This document shows positions 48,540 through 58,777 of a stretch of 64,000 nucleotides of DNA, piece by piece; position 1 is the stretch's first letter, and every line of letters starts with the position of its first letter. Position numbers and translations under genes: made by a program. Origin of the DNA: Tilletiopsis washingtonensis (Eukaryota > Basidiomycota > Exobasidiomycetes > Entylomatales). The notes below the pieces were generated by a model, which saw only the letters and a program-made list of their open reading frames with translations, was not told where the DNA came from and made no database searches. Location of the stretch: assembly GCF_003144115.1 (NCBI RefSeq), contig NW_020312001.1, positions 710,722-774,721 on the forward strand, in the 5' to 3' direction.

Positions 48540-48871
48540 GCTGGGGTGAGGCTGTGGTGGTGCTGAGGTGGGTTGAACTCAAGCAAGCCAGACCTTGCGC
48601 TTAAGAAGAGCTGCTGTCGTGGGGCAGCGAGCTTGGCAGCGGATGTGGAGGCCCGGGCGAGCGGAGCGCGGAGACGGCGCGGGAACAGCCGGCGATGCGG
48701 TGCGGTGCGCGTCTTGACCGCTGCTCGTCCCGCTCCTTCTTTCCTACCACCACGCCCCGTTTCCACGCTCCTCTTCTGCTCGCTCGTATTGCGCGCACAC
48801 GCAGCGCACGCAGCGCTTGCATTGGTGCCTCATCACCAGCGCCTGCTGCAGCGCTGGCCGAGGCGCCCGCC
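48540..48871. other. Divergent promoter region of the GST and G-patch genes
   Basis: 332 bp. A palindromic CTTAAG lies near 48600, about 60 nt upstream of the GST ATG. The G-patch side is pyrimidine-rich leader. Confidence 0.4.
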
Positions 48872-50303
48872 ATGCCGTCGCACGATCTCGTCGAGGGCCG
48901 TCGGCTGCCTACTGCGCACGTGTGAGGCCCGCTCTGGCCCCCACCAGCGCCTTGCTCTGCGCTGACACACAAACCTCAGCTGGCCACCACGACGTCCTGC
49001 GCCGCGCTTCGTCCGCGCCACGGCCCTCACGCGCGCCACGCCGCCGCCCGACGAGCAGGCGCAGCGTGAGGCAGCAGCAGCTGAAGCACAGCGCGTGGCG
49101 CAGCAGGCGCAGGACGAGGAACATGCTTCCTTCTTCCCGCCTGCGCGCGACGAGGATGCAGCAGCGCATCCTGGCATCGGCAGCAGCGCCAATGACAGCT
49201 GCGCCGAGGTGGGCCAGGCTGCGCTCTCAGTGGCGCCGACGCTGCTCGAGGGACCGGAATCGAGCAGCAGTGCCGGCGGCAGCATGGCCGAGCTGTACGC
49301 CTCGCTGGCATCCGTCCTCCCCTCTCCCGCCGTCGTCGTCTCCGCCAGAGCAGTCTCGCGTCCGGTGGTCCGTGCGGCGCCCGCGGCTCAGTCCAGCCGG
49401 CGAGCGCACGCCGCTCCAGACTGGTTCGGCGGCCGGCCAGGCAGAGGCTTTCTCGTCGCGCCGCCAGCGAGCACATCAGCGGCTGCTGCAGGCACGAGTG
49501 CGGCGGCCATACTGCCGCAGGTCGAGGCCAGTGACGCCTTCTGTCCGCTGTGTCAAATCTCCGTGCCAGCCTTGCAGGCGCGCGACCACGCAACCTCCAT
49601 CGCGCACCAGCTACTGTTGCCTCTCTCCGCGCCTGCTCCACGCCAGCCGCGCGGCGTCAAGACAGGGCCCGCGCAAGAGCAACGCGAGCAGGACGAGCGG
49701 CTGCTGCTGGATGCGCGCAACCGAGGCTACCGGGCACTGGCGCGCATGGGCTGGCAGGAGGGCATGGGCCTTGGAGAGGCGGAGGTGCGACGACTGAGAG
49801 AGATGGAGGAATCGCGGCGGCTGAGGGAGATGGAGGAGACACAGAAGGAGGAAGAGCGGCAGCGGGCGAAGCGGATGCGGCAAGAAGTACGAATAGGGCA
49901 GACGCAGGAACGCGAAGGCAGCAGGGCCAAGCCGATCGAGCTCGGCTCGGAGGATGAGATGGAGCAAGAGGCGGAGTCATTTAGCTCGCTCAAACGCAGC
50001 CATAGCGCCTCTCCGCCTCCTCCTGCTACGCCAGCAGCCGATCAGCCACGAGCGCGCATCATTCCGCTCCAGCCCACCGCCCGCCCGGACCGACGCGGCA
50101 TCGGCACTTCGCTGCCCTCTGCGTCTGCATCTGCTAGCAGCAGCAGCAGCTCGCGCAGACGCCTCACGCTCAACGCCACGGCCGCACGCCATGCCGAACT
50201 GGTGCGCACAGGACGCAGGACAGAGAGCAAGAGTGTCAAGCGTGAGCGGCTCGAGCGCGAGCGTGAACGCGCGAGAGCGACGCGCGCCATGCTGGACTTC
50301 TAG
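48872..50303 (+). CDS. G-patch domain protein (GPANK1-like)
   Basis: Exons 48872-48921 and 48980-50303, 457 residues. The central part has a short zinc-finger-like segment with C-x2-C and H-x6-H spacing (FCPLCQISVPALQARDHATS, then IAH). It is followed by a G-patch start, NRGYRALARMGWQEGMGLGE, then a long charged coiled coil (RRLREMEESRRLREMEETQK). A later RRGIGTSL may be the end of the G-patch. The same order of Cys/His segment and SNRGY-type G-patch is found in GPANK1 and its fungal relatives. G-patch proteins usually bind and activate DEAH helicases in RNA processing. The C-terminus is basic and helical. It is convergent with the POF1-like gene, with 53 bp between stops. Confidence 0.75.
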
Positions 50304-50356
50304 ACCTCCCACTGCCTCCATGTATCATTGGCTCTTCCTCAAGAGATACCCCACAT

Positions 50357-51268
50357 TCATTGCTCGCCCTCAGCGATCCACAGATCGTCGCCTGCGTGCT
50401 GCTCGAGATACTCTGCGATGTTGTCGGGGACGAGTTTGCGGAGCTCCTCCCCGCGCGTCTCATCTGCCTTGCCCTTGAGCAGATCGCGCACCGCCGTGCT
50501 GCTGATGCCCTGCGCCTCCTTGACATCCACGACGCTCACGTCGCCGCTCTCCACACGCGGCGCAATGAGCGGCCGCCGCAGCATTTGCTCCTCCTCGTCG
50601 CGATCGGCCTGCGAGTCGCTCTGCGGCCGGCGCGCACAGATGAACGTTGTGCGCTCCTCGTCGAAGAAGCCGCGCGCCACGCGCTGCAACTCCGCCTCGC
50701 CGCCGTAGTATTTCGGCTCGAAGAAGCGCACGAGCGTGTCGGTGCCTACGAGCCAGTGCAGACGAGCAGAGGGCTCGGCAGAAGTGCTGGCGGTGCTGCT
50801 CGGGCGCGCGAAGCCATGCTCAGAGAGGTAGTCGTGCAGCAATGTAGACTTGCTCGCCATCAGCGGCTCCTTGACGAGTGCGACGGCGACGTGAGGCTCG
50901 TGTCCCTGTGCGCGCAGCCGCTCCTCAAGTGCGTGCGCCAGCAGCACGAGCAGGTCGAGGCGCCGCTCGACGCGCACATCGCCCACGCGCCCGGCCCCCT
51001 TGTCGGCGTTCTTGGCCGAGAAGAGCAGCAGGTGCGCCGTGGGCTGAGGCGCCGCGAGCGCGAGTGCGAGGTGCGCGTGCGAGGGCGGGTTGAAGGACGA
51101 GTCGAGCACGGCGATGTGCGTCGTGTCGGTCCTGCGTGCTGCGCTGGACGGCTTGGGAGGCCACGAGGAGGCGGTGGAGTAGAGGAGCAGCGGCAGCTCG
51201 CGCGCTCCGCCGACGTACTCGCCCAGCGCACTGCGCAGTTGCGCCGAGAGCGAGGCGGACAGAGACAT
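50357..51268 (-). CDS. POF1-like nicotinamide-nucleotide adenylyltransferase family protein
   Basis: Single exon, 303 residues. The nucleotidyltransferase fold is marked by LDSSFNPPSHAHLALA (the family's GSFNPxHxxH), the central HWLVGTDTLVRFFEPKYY and the late ISSTAVRDLLKG, equivalent to the ISST-x-R triphosphate-binding motif. This set is that of NMN adenylyltransferases and of yeast Pof1, an ATPase of the same fold linked to filamentation and protein quality control. The SSFNPPSHAH spelling and overall length fit Pof1-like proteins better than the canonical NMA1/2. Start is the ATG at 51268. Confidence 0.8.
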   Translation of the reverse strand: MSLSASLSAQLRSALGEYVGGARELPLLLYSTASSWPPKPSSAARRTDTTHIAVLDSSFNPPSHAHLALALAAPQPTAHLLLFSAKNADKGAGRVGDVRVERRLDLLVLLAHALEERLRAQGHEPHVAVALVKEPLMASKSTLLHDYLSEHGFARPSSTASTSAEPSARLHWLVGTDTLVRFFEPKYYGGEAELQRVARGFFDEERTTFICARRPQSDSQADRDEEEQMLRRPLIAPRVESGDVSVVDVKEAQGISSTAVRDLLKGKADETRGEELRKLVPDNIAEYLEQHAGDDLWIAEGEQ

Positions 51269-51412
51269 GAGGTATGGATCGGAAGAGGTGTCCAGTGTAG
51301 GAAGAGGCTGTTGCGGCGTGCAGTGCGGAGAGCGGATGGAGTGAGAAAGGAAGGAAGGCGCTGCTTAGCTCGTCAAGCCAAGTGGAGGCGCGCCGCACTG
51401 GCGCGATGCTGA

Positions 51413-51418
51413 CATAAG
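51413..51418 (+). promoter_or_regulatory. CATAAG, TATA-like element
   Basis: 101-106 nt before the ATG of the inositol 5-phosphatase gene, in the sense direction. Confidence 0.3.
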
Positions 51419-51518
51419 CACGGCTCGCTTCCCCGCATCCACGGCGCACGGGCGTGATAGCGCGGCCGCCTCGCTTGCCTCGACCGTCCTGCTCACCACC
51501 CCCCTCTCTCTGCCCAGC

Positions 51519-53129
51519 ATGTCCTCGCTCCGCGTGCAGGTCGCGACGTACAACTACAACTTGCGCGGCCTCTCCTCTGCGCCCGACTTTACGCCGTGGC
51601 TTGTGCCGACGCTGAGCGCCAAGTCTGCGGCGTACGTCTCGGGCAGCAACCCGCTCGAGGGGCGTCCGGCGCCCGACATCTACGCCGTCGGCTTCCAGGA
51701 GCTGCTGCCTCTCGACGTCGCCTTCTCTTCCGGCGCCGCAGCAGGGCAAGATGCCATCGCGAGCACCGACACTGCCATTCGCCGGGCCATCCGGCCGCAG
51801 AGCGCCGTGACGCGCAGTGATGGCAAGTACCCTCCCGGCGGCGGGCCAGAGGACTACGCCCTCGTGGCGCGCATCCAGCTCGTGTCCATCGTGCTCTTCG
51901 TCTACGCACGCGAGCGCAGCGACTCGCCGGGCGCCAAGAGCATCGCGCAGCGCGTCAAGGAGGTGCGCTCGGCCACGGTCGGCACGGGCCTGCTGGGCCT
52001 CATGGGCAACAAGGGCGCAGTGGGCGTGCGTGTCGTGCTCGAGGGAGCAAAGCGCGAGACGGACGACGAGGTCCTCACATTCGTGTGCGCGCATCTTGCC
52101 GCGCACGACCACCAGGTGGCTCGCCGCAACCGAGACTGGCGCAACATCGTCTCGCGTCTCGTCTTCACTCCCTCCTCGCTGCACGCACTGCCTCCGCAGC
52201 AGGTCGTGCCTGTACGCTCTGGCGGAGGAGCACCCAACACTGAGGAGCTGAAGCGGCAATACGAGGAGTCGAAGAAGGGAGCGGGCAACAAGGGTCTCGC
52301 TGCACTCGACGGCAAGGAGCACGGCATCTACGACTCGACGCATCTCTTCGTCTTTGGCGATCTCAACTATCGCATTGCCTTCAACTCCGCCCCGGCGCCT
52401 CATCTGGCGCGCAAGGGCGGCGAAGGCGAGAAGCTGAAGAAGGCAGACGTGAAGCGCAAGGTGCAGCAAGCCGACTGGCGGACTCTTGCGGCATACGATC
52501 AGCTCTTGATTGAGCGGCATCACCCTTCCGGCGCGCGCGTCTTCCACGGTCTCACGGAGCCGCCGCTGGCCAGTGCCGGCTTTGGCCCGACGTACAAGTA
52601 CAAGATCGACAAGAAGAAGAGCGCGGAAGAGCTGGCGAAGGAGAAGGGCGAGGGCGTGCTGAGTGGCAAGCGTGTGCCTGGGTGGACGGACAGAATCCTC
52701 TGGGCGAGCGTGGGCGCTGAGGAGGAGGAGATGCATGGAGTGGAAGTGGAGCTGTATCGCAGCGTCATGAGCTACACGGTGAGTGCTGCTCCTGCATCCC
52801 TGCCTGTCGGTGCCGCTCAGCTCACGTCTCTGCATCAGATCTCCGACCACAAGCCAGTCACTACTCTCCTTCGCCTTCCCGCCTCGCGCGGCACGCTTCT
52901 CTCGAGGCACGCGCCGTACGCCATTGACGCGTCGTGGCGCAGCAAGGCGCTCGTGGGCCGCACGCTCGACGGCGCACTCGGCATCGTCTGGCGCGCACTC
53001 GTCACCGCGGGCGCAGGCAACGTGGTTGCCGGAGCGCTCGAGGCCGTCGTCGTGCTGCTGCTCGCGGTGTGGTACCTTGGCAACGGAGGAGGCGATGCGG
53101 GGTGGTGGATTCCCAGCCTGCGGGCATAG
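51519..53129 (+). CDS. Inositol polyphosphate 5-phosphatase with C-terminal membrane anchor
   Basis: Exons 51519-52778 and 52839-53129, 516 residues; the 60-nt intron is a multiple of three but has proper GTGAGT and CAG ends and splits SYT from ISDHKPV. Catalytic marks in order are VGFQELLPLDV, the segment GNKGAVGVRV, CAHLAAHD, FVFGDLNYRI, the substrate loop FGPTYKYK, VPGWTDRILW and SDHKPV. Such enzymes remove the 5-phosphate of PI(4,5)P2 and soluble inositol phosphates. Unlike synaptojanin types there is no SAC domain. Near the end a hydrophobic helix (VVAGALEAVVVLLLAVWYLG, about 488-507) looks like a tail anchor, comparable to the C-terminal targeting of INPP5 enzymes on internal membranes. 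It is divergent from the POF1-like gene. Confidence 0.92.
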   Translation: MSSLRVQVATYNYNLRGLSSAPDFTPWLVPTLSAKSAAYVSGSNPLEGRPAPDIYAVGFQELLPLDVAFSSGAAAGQDAIASTDTAIRRAIRPQSAVTRSDGKYPPGGGPEDYALVARIQLVSIVLFVYARERSDSPGAKSIAQRVKEVRSATVGTGLLGLMGNKGAVGVRVVLEGAKRETDDEVLTFVCAHLAAHDHQVARRNRDWRNIVSRLVFTPSSLHALPPQQVVPVRSGGGAPNTEELKRQYEESKKGAGNKGLAALDGKEHGIYDSTHLFVFGDLNYRIAFNSAPAPHLARKGGEGEKLKKADVKRKVQQADWRTLAAYDQLLIERHHPSGARVFHGLTEPPLASAGFGPTYKYKIDKKKSAEELAKEKGEGVLSGKRVPGWTDRILWASVGAEEEEMHGVEVELYRSVMSYTVSAAPASLPVGAAQLTSLHQISDHKPVTTLLRLPASRGTLLSRHAPYAIDASWRSKALVGRTLDGALGIVWRALVTAGAGNVVAGALEAVVVLLLAVWYLGNGGGDAGWWIPSLRA

Positions 53130-54553
53130 GCGACGTTGGAGAGGATTTTCACACGCGAGCTTCAGATGGGCGGTGCAGTCTGCGCACGTGATGGACGAGA
53201 CCGAAGCAACCCACTTCTCACCATCCGCCTGCACCCTGAGTGGCTGAGAAGGCTGACTTCGAGCGGCATGAAGCGATAGACAGGGTTCCGCACGAGACCT
53301 GCTGGGCGTCGGCGCACGGCGTGCTGCATGCGGCTGATCCGCGGAACTGAGCCCGACGCGCGGCGGTGGTGGACGCTGCCTCAACGCCGCCCTCGCTGCA
53401 CTGTGCTCCGCTTGACAGCAAGCTGCGGCGGACTCAATCGTCGTGAACAGCTGCAGAATGAAAGGAAGGCGAGCTGAAAGAGGTTCACGATGAAGCTCAG
53501 CATGCAGCAAGTGCAGCCTGCAGGTGCAGCGGCAGAGACAGGCAAGGTTGAGTTGCGCCGAGAGCGCGGCGCGGCGCCGTGGGCGGGGCGCTGCTGCGCG
53601 CGCGTGCCGGCGCTGGCGGCGGTGGACGCCGCATGCGGCGCGGCGAGCCTTGGGTTCAAAGACCGACGCCTCGGCCGCCGCACGCCTCCGAGCCTCGCTG
53701 CCTCCTCCTTTGCCTCTCCCTCGCTCGGCTCAGACCAGCAGCCCAGCGGCCGCAGGCGGAACGGGAGCGCAGTTCGGAGCTCTTGCCTCGCAGCTGGGCT
53801 TCCGTGGTCGAGAGTCTTCGCCCTCAGCCCTGCTGCTGCGGCGGCCTGTCGAAGCTCCTCGGGCGCGTCGCATCGGGATGCGAGGCCGCGGCCCTCCGCC
53901 CCCTCCGCCCTCCCGACCCGCTTCGCCGCCTGTCTGCTCTGCAGCGCGGAAAGCGGCGCTAGAACACGCAGCTTGAGGCTACTCCATGCGTGCTGTCCGA
54001 GAGCAAGTGACCGCCCAGGTGGCAGGGCGTGACGAGGCGGCGCAAGTGAGCGTCGCCTGCACCCGGCTGCAGCAAGGTCTCACGCCTGTACGCCCGTCCT
54101 CGCTGCCCTGACGCAGCCCACAGCCGCCGCCGCTCGGCCGTGCAGAGAGCCAATTGGCGGATGCATCTGGCCAGCATGACAGCAGAGCGCCGCCACAGAC
54201 TTAGGCTCGGGCCATTCATCGTCGCTGCACTTGCTGGCCACTCGCGCTTGCCCTCGTGGCGTCCGGGCAGCAGCTCAGCACGCCGGACTGGAGGCATCGG
54301 CGCCGGAGGCCTCGGCAAGCACAGCCGTCATGCGCAGGGCACAGTGCGTCTACTCAGCCCGATGCCGAGACAGCGCCCACAGCACGCATTGCTGCTGCAG
54401 CGTCCGATGCGGCCGTGCGCACCTGGCCGCAAGGAGACGCCCGGACGGACGCCGGGGACGTCAAAAGGCAGCGCCCTGAGCGTAGCGCTCGCCTTTGTGT
54501 CCCTCTCTCACCCACTGTCACTGTCCTCCCTCCGTCACCCTCCAGCGCACAGC
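53130..54553. other. Intergenic stretch before the surface protein gene
   Basis: 1.4 kb with no supported coding segment. The final 80 bp are pyrimidine-rich leader. Open frames such as plus 53490-54032 lack motifs and sensible codon use. Confidence 0.45.
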
Positions 54554-55263
54554 ATGTTCCGTCCGCTTCTCCTGCTCAGCGTGCTCGGTCTGGTCGCCTG
54601 CGCGCCCGCGCCCCAGGTGACGGCCGCACCGCAGCCGGCGATCACCGGCTACCCGGCGCTCCTCGCCGTGGCGCAGCGCGGCTCCCTCTCCTCAATCGAC
54701 GGCCAAGCCCAGGCTTCCGCCGTCGGTGCCTTCCTCGACGACCTGCGCTCGCACGCCTCCGACTCGGCATACCTCTCTTCGGCCGTGAACGAGATGGAGC
54801 AGAACCAGTTTGGCTTCGTCACGGCCGTCATCGCCACCGCGGAGGGCGACCCGGCTCTGAAGAGCCAGTTCGTGTCGAACTTCGATGAGCGCGTGCAGAG
54901 CGTCGGCGAGCAGTATCGCTCGGCGGCTACCATCAAGTGAGTCATCCACTGTGTTCATCCCTGTCTCTCCGTTACTGACCCGTGGCCGCAAGGAACGACA
55001 ACCGCTACGCCTCGGTGCGCTCGCAGCTCACACAAAGCCAGGACGGCGCCGCCACCACGCTCAATGCCTTCCTGTCGCTCTACTCGATTCCCGCCACGCA
55101 AGTCTTCGCCGTCAGCTCCTCGGCCGCGAGCTCCACCGCCATCCCTACCACGCGGCCGTCGACGGGCATGCAGGTCAGCGGCGCCGCCTCTCACTTCGGA
55201 GCTGCTGCGGGCTCGCTTGCGGTCGTCGCGGCGTCCGCGCTCGGCATGCTGCTGCTCGCCTAG
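54554..55263 (+). CDS. Small secreted, probably GPI-anchored surface protein
   Basis: Exons 54554-54936 and 54993-55263, 217 residues. A clear signal peptide (MFRPLLLLSVLGLVACA) is followed by a roughly 120-residue helical, Ala/Ser/Gln-rich region without cysteines. Then come a Ser/Thr-rich stalk (VSSSAASSTAIPTTRPSTG) and a hydrophobic C-terminal tail (SLAVVAASALGMLLLA), the layout of a GPI-anchored cell-wall protein. The helical part has no domain I can name; it vaguely recalls HsbA-like or other small surface proteins. The cleavage and omega sites are inferred only. Confidence 0.75.
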
Positions 55264-55665
55264 GTGTCTTGATCCATCGGGCCTTGTCCTGCTTCGCCTT
55301 TCCGCGCCGCGACCTCCGTCGTTCGGCAGCCTGTATCGCACACGTCTCTGCTTCGCATCTGTCATGCCACTCGTCACCTGCTAAAGGTTGTGAAGAAGTC
55401 GAGTGAGCAGGCCAGGAAGCGTCGGCGGCCGATTCTGCGGCACGGCTCCTGACGCGTGACTTGTCTGGTGCGCTTGATGAGGCACGGGCCGCCGCCGCGT
55501 CCGGGCTCCGGCAACATGTTCCTCATCATCGGCCCGTGATGTCGAGTGGCAAGTACATTGATGAGCTCGACGTCGAGCAAGAATGCGCAGACAGCACCCC
55601 AAGGGCACATCTCGTCTTCCTCCTCCTCGTCTTCCTCCCACGACCGCCACCACTCCATCGCCACC
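55264..55665. other. Intergenic; promoter and leader of the Lnt-like gene
   Basis: 402 bp. The in-frame ATG at 55561 would add 35 residues rich in Ser and His to the next protein. Confidence 0.45.
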
Positions 55666-57446
55666 ATGCCACCTCTTCTCCGTCACGCGTTGCTCTTCTT
55701 TCTCTCCCACCGCCTCGTCCAATCCGGCTCCGGCTCTCTGCTTTCCATCCCTCTCCTCACTCTTCTTATCCTCTCGCCTTTTCCGCATCCACTGAGTGTC
55801 CTTGCGGGCGGCACGCTCGCGACCTTGCGCAGCGGGCTCGTCGAGGCGCATCCTACGCCTGTGGGCGTTGCGCTGCTAGGCCCAGCCGTCGTGCTATACG
55901 CGAGCGGACTGCTGACTTGGGCTCTGCGGCGGCGATGCGGCTCGAGCGCTTGGACAGTGGTGCTGTGGGCGTCGGTGTGGGTCGTTGTCGCTCAGAGTCC
56001 AGCAGGACGAGCCCTCAAGTGAGCTTCTCTCGCGCCTTTCACGCTCCGTGCTGACCCCAAATGCGCAGCTGGACAAGTCGTGCCTCACTTCCTGCGACGT
56101 CGTCCGACCTCTTCGATCCGATCCGGCGACTGGCGGGACAAGTCGGCGTCTCGATGAGCGCCATGCTGTTCGCCCTCGCGCTCGCCGAGTCATGCGAGAA
56201 GCTTATTGCCGTGCTCAACGAAGCGCGGCAAGCGCAAGTCCAAGTCACGCCTCGAAGCGAGTACGCGCCGTTGCTTACGCACCAAACAAGCTCGTCCTGG
56301 GCTGCGACTGCATCTGCCAGCGTCGCCGCGACGGAGGTGATTCCGGACACGGCGGAGTGGCAAAGCTCAAGCGTGACGGGGAGCGCATCGGACGTCGAGG
56401 CTGGCCCCACACCACGATGGCTCCGCTCGAGAACCGCGACAGCAGAGCAGAGCTACTGGCTGAAGCGCTACGCCTCCGTACGCGATGGTCTTCGACAAGC
56501 GAAGTTGAGCGGCATCCAGCTGGGCGCCGTCGCCATGCTGCTGTTTCTCTTGCTTTCGCCTCTTCGCTCTACCCGCTCTCTGTCCATCAATGATCCATCG
56601 ATCGCGGTAGCGTGCATCTCCTCCGTTCCACCGTCCGAGGATCGGCAAAGCGCACAAGAAGCCCTCCTTCATGCCTCTCGAGTCCTCTCATCGCGCGGCG
56701 CACAACTCATCGTCTGGCCCGAAGGCGCGTTGCACGTCCTCGACTCACGCGCAGAAGACGAACTCTGGAGAGCCGCACAGAGCGTAGTGAACAACCACGG
56801 CAGTGCTGTCTTGCTCTCCTACCGCCTCGACGGCCCGGAGAGCTCCACCACGCAGAGAAGCACTCTCCTCGCGCGTGACGCGACGCCGTTCGTGCACGAC
56901 AAGACGCACCTTGTGCCCTTCTTCGAGACCTCCTCTCCCTCTCTGCATCCCGCCTCCTCCACTTCTCTCCATCTCGGCTCGACGTCGGTCTCACTCGCCA
57001 TTCGCATCTGCCACGAGATGGCCTTCCCCTCGAGCCCAGCCCAGGTACTCCTCATCCCCGCATCCACGTCCTCGGCGCTTCTCTCTGTGCTGCTCGTCGC
57101 TCAAGCGAGAGAAGCCGTGCTTGAAGGTCAAGCTGCGGGCGCACTCATCTGCGATGCATCACCGGCCGCCTTCTCCGGCGTAGTCGACGCCAGCGGCTTC
57201 GTCTCACTGCGCCAGAACGACGCGCTGACGATGCATCGCATCACGCTGCCGCGCGGCGACGACACACGCCATCTCTATGCCCGCCTAGCTGCGCGCCTCT
57301 CATCGACAGGTGCAGATCTGGCGATACTAGGCGCTGCGATGGCGCTGCTGCTCGCTGCGAGACATGTGAGGAAGTGCAAGGCACAGCTCGAGCGCTTCGC
57401 GCAGGAGTGCTTCACGCATTGGCTAGCCATGAGCGGCGGCTTCTGA
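55666..57446 (+). CDS. Lnt-like membrane protein with nitrilase-fold domain
   Basis: Exons 55666-56018 and 56069-57446, 576 residues (611 if the ATG at 55561 is used). The N-terminal half has several hydrophobic helices (LRHALLFFLSHRL, SLLSIPLLTLLI and others), and a further helix lies near GAVAMLLFLLLSPL (about 270-280). The C-terminal half is a carbon-nitrogen hydrolase domain. It has the catalytic Glu in IVWPEGAL (about 336), Lys in DKTHLVPFFE (about 396) and Cys in IRICHEMAF (about 432), and ends in another hydrophobic helix. This is the layout of bacterial apolipoprotein N-acyltransferase, with the full Glu-Lys-Cys triad kept. The fungal role is unknown; an acyltransferase or amidase at an internal membrane is plausible. 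Confidence 0.8.
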
Positions 57447-58777
57447 ACGGGCTTTGAAATGCGAATTGTGCGTGAGGCGTGATGATGTGAGGCATCCGAG
57501 TAGATGGGTGACTGCGAGGTGGTGGAAGAGAAGGAAAAGGGGGGAACGGCGCCTCCACACGGCAGATCAGGAGGATGGTGCAGCTGGAGCAGAATGCACG
57601 GGCCACGCGGCGCGCGCTCTGCTCTGCTGGCTGCAGGCGCCCCTGCGGCATGCGGTGCCGACAGCGAGCAGCCTCATCTCCTTCGCCGGCCTCGCTGCAC
57701 CTCTCTACTGCAGATGTGTGGTGGGTTATGGCTCAAAATGTGCAGGCTCTTGTCCTGCTGCTCTCGCGATGCCCATTGCAGAGCCATACGATCAGCTCAA
57801 GGGGTCTTTCTCCCGCATGTCTACGGACTGACTCGACTCTTACTGCGCTGAGCCTGCTTTCGTATCCGCCATCCCGCATCTCGAGCGGCGGGGTCTGACG
57901 CCATCATCAAGGGCTCTCGGCACTCGGTCGGCGCCTGGTCAGGAGCCTAGGAGCACAGCCGCAGCGAGAGGAGTACTGGGTAAAGTGTGTTGAGGCGTGA
58001 GGCGCGAGCACGCCGCACGCCGGCCACACGGCGTCCAGCGATAGGAAGCGGCACCTCGACGAGGTCCCCATCATACGGCACCCGGCGTGCAGGCTCATCA
58101 GCGCCTGGCCGAGGAGGGTCCTCGACGGCGAGCGCAGAGGCATGGCCAGGTCGCGTGAGCGTGATGCTCTCTTTCGCGGCGCGCTCCCTCTTCCACGCAC
58201 ACGCAGCAGCCACGTCGGCGCTGTCGCTGCGCAGCGCAGCAGCGTGCATCAGGGTGCAGGAGCGGCAGAGGACGCAGGCGCTGTGCCGCAGCCGTGCAGC
58301 GAGGCCGGCGCGGCGAGGCGGTGCGGAGAGCGCGAGCCGCAGCATCAGCAGCAGCCGCGGCACATCCACGCGGCGTGCGAAGAAAGGCACGACGAGGCGG
58401 CGGAGCAGCGCGCCGGCCGCGCGGCGCGCGCGGTGCACGATGAGGTGCGGCAGCGCTCCAAGGCGGGCCCAGCCCTGCCGTCCGCTGCTCCCGTGCCGCG
58501 TGCACCGTGGCCGTGGGCTGGCGCGAGCGCCGATGCGCACACTGGCCGCGTGCCTGCGCTGCCACAGTTCGCGCTGAGAGCTCGAGCGCCGCCGTGACGT
58601 GCACGGCGCGCGGTGAGCGTGAAGCTTCCTTTCTCTGCGGCGCTGCCGCGGCCGCCGCTGCGGCTGGGGCTGCGTGCACAGCTCATCGTCGCGCGCATCC
58701 GCCGCCGCCTTCGCTCCCGACACCCATCCCCGCCAACCCGCACCCTCACCCACCTCACCCACCACATCTTGCCCACC
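57447..58777. other. Region between the Lnt-like gene and YOP1
   Basis: It contains only the uncertain minus-strand frame listed separately, plus the CT- and AC-rich leader of YOP1 (about 58700-58777). Confidence 0.4.
57947..58765 (-). CDS. Uncertain minus-strand reading frame without a clear start
   Basis: An open frame of about 270 codons ends at 57947. Its last about 150 codons have the codon pattern of this genome (mostly G or C at third positions). They read as an amphipathic helical segment (LVVPFFARRVDVPRLLLMLR) followed by SITLTRPGHASALAVEDPPR and DGDLVEVPLPIAGRRV. No ATG occurs before the middle of the frame, so a real gene would need an upstream exon or a short product from an internal ATG. 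No family is recognised. It may be a shadow frame. Confidence 0.22.
   Translation of the reverse strand: MVGEVGEGAGWRGWVSGAKAAADARDDELCTQPQPQRRPRQRRRERKLHAHRAPCTSRRRSSSQRELWQRRHAASVRIGARASPRPRCTRHGSSGRQGWARLGALPHLIVHRARRAAGALLRRLVVPFFARRVDVPRLLLMLRLALSAPPRRAGLAARLRHSACVLCRSCTLMHAAALRSDSADVAAACAWKRERAAKESITLTRPGHASALAVEDPPRPGADEPARRVPYDGDLVEVPLPIAGRRVAGVRRARASRLNTLYPVLLSLRLCS

Noticed and set aside
50925-53510. 861-codon open frame antisense to the 5-phosphatase and overlapping the POF1-like gene
   Set aside because: Shadow frame; Arg/Ala-rich, no domain, and it runs across two well-supported genes.
53640-53660. GGGTTCAAAGACC resembling a tRNA B-box
   Set aside because: Does not fit the B-box consensus after the first bases, and no A-box or acceptor stem is visible.
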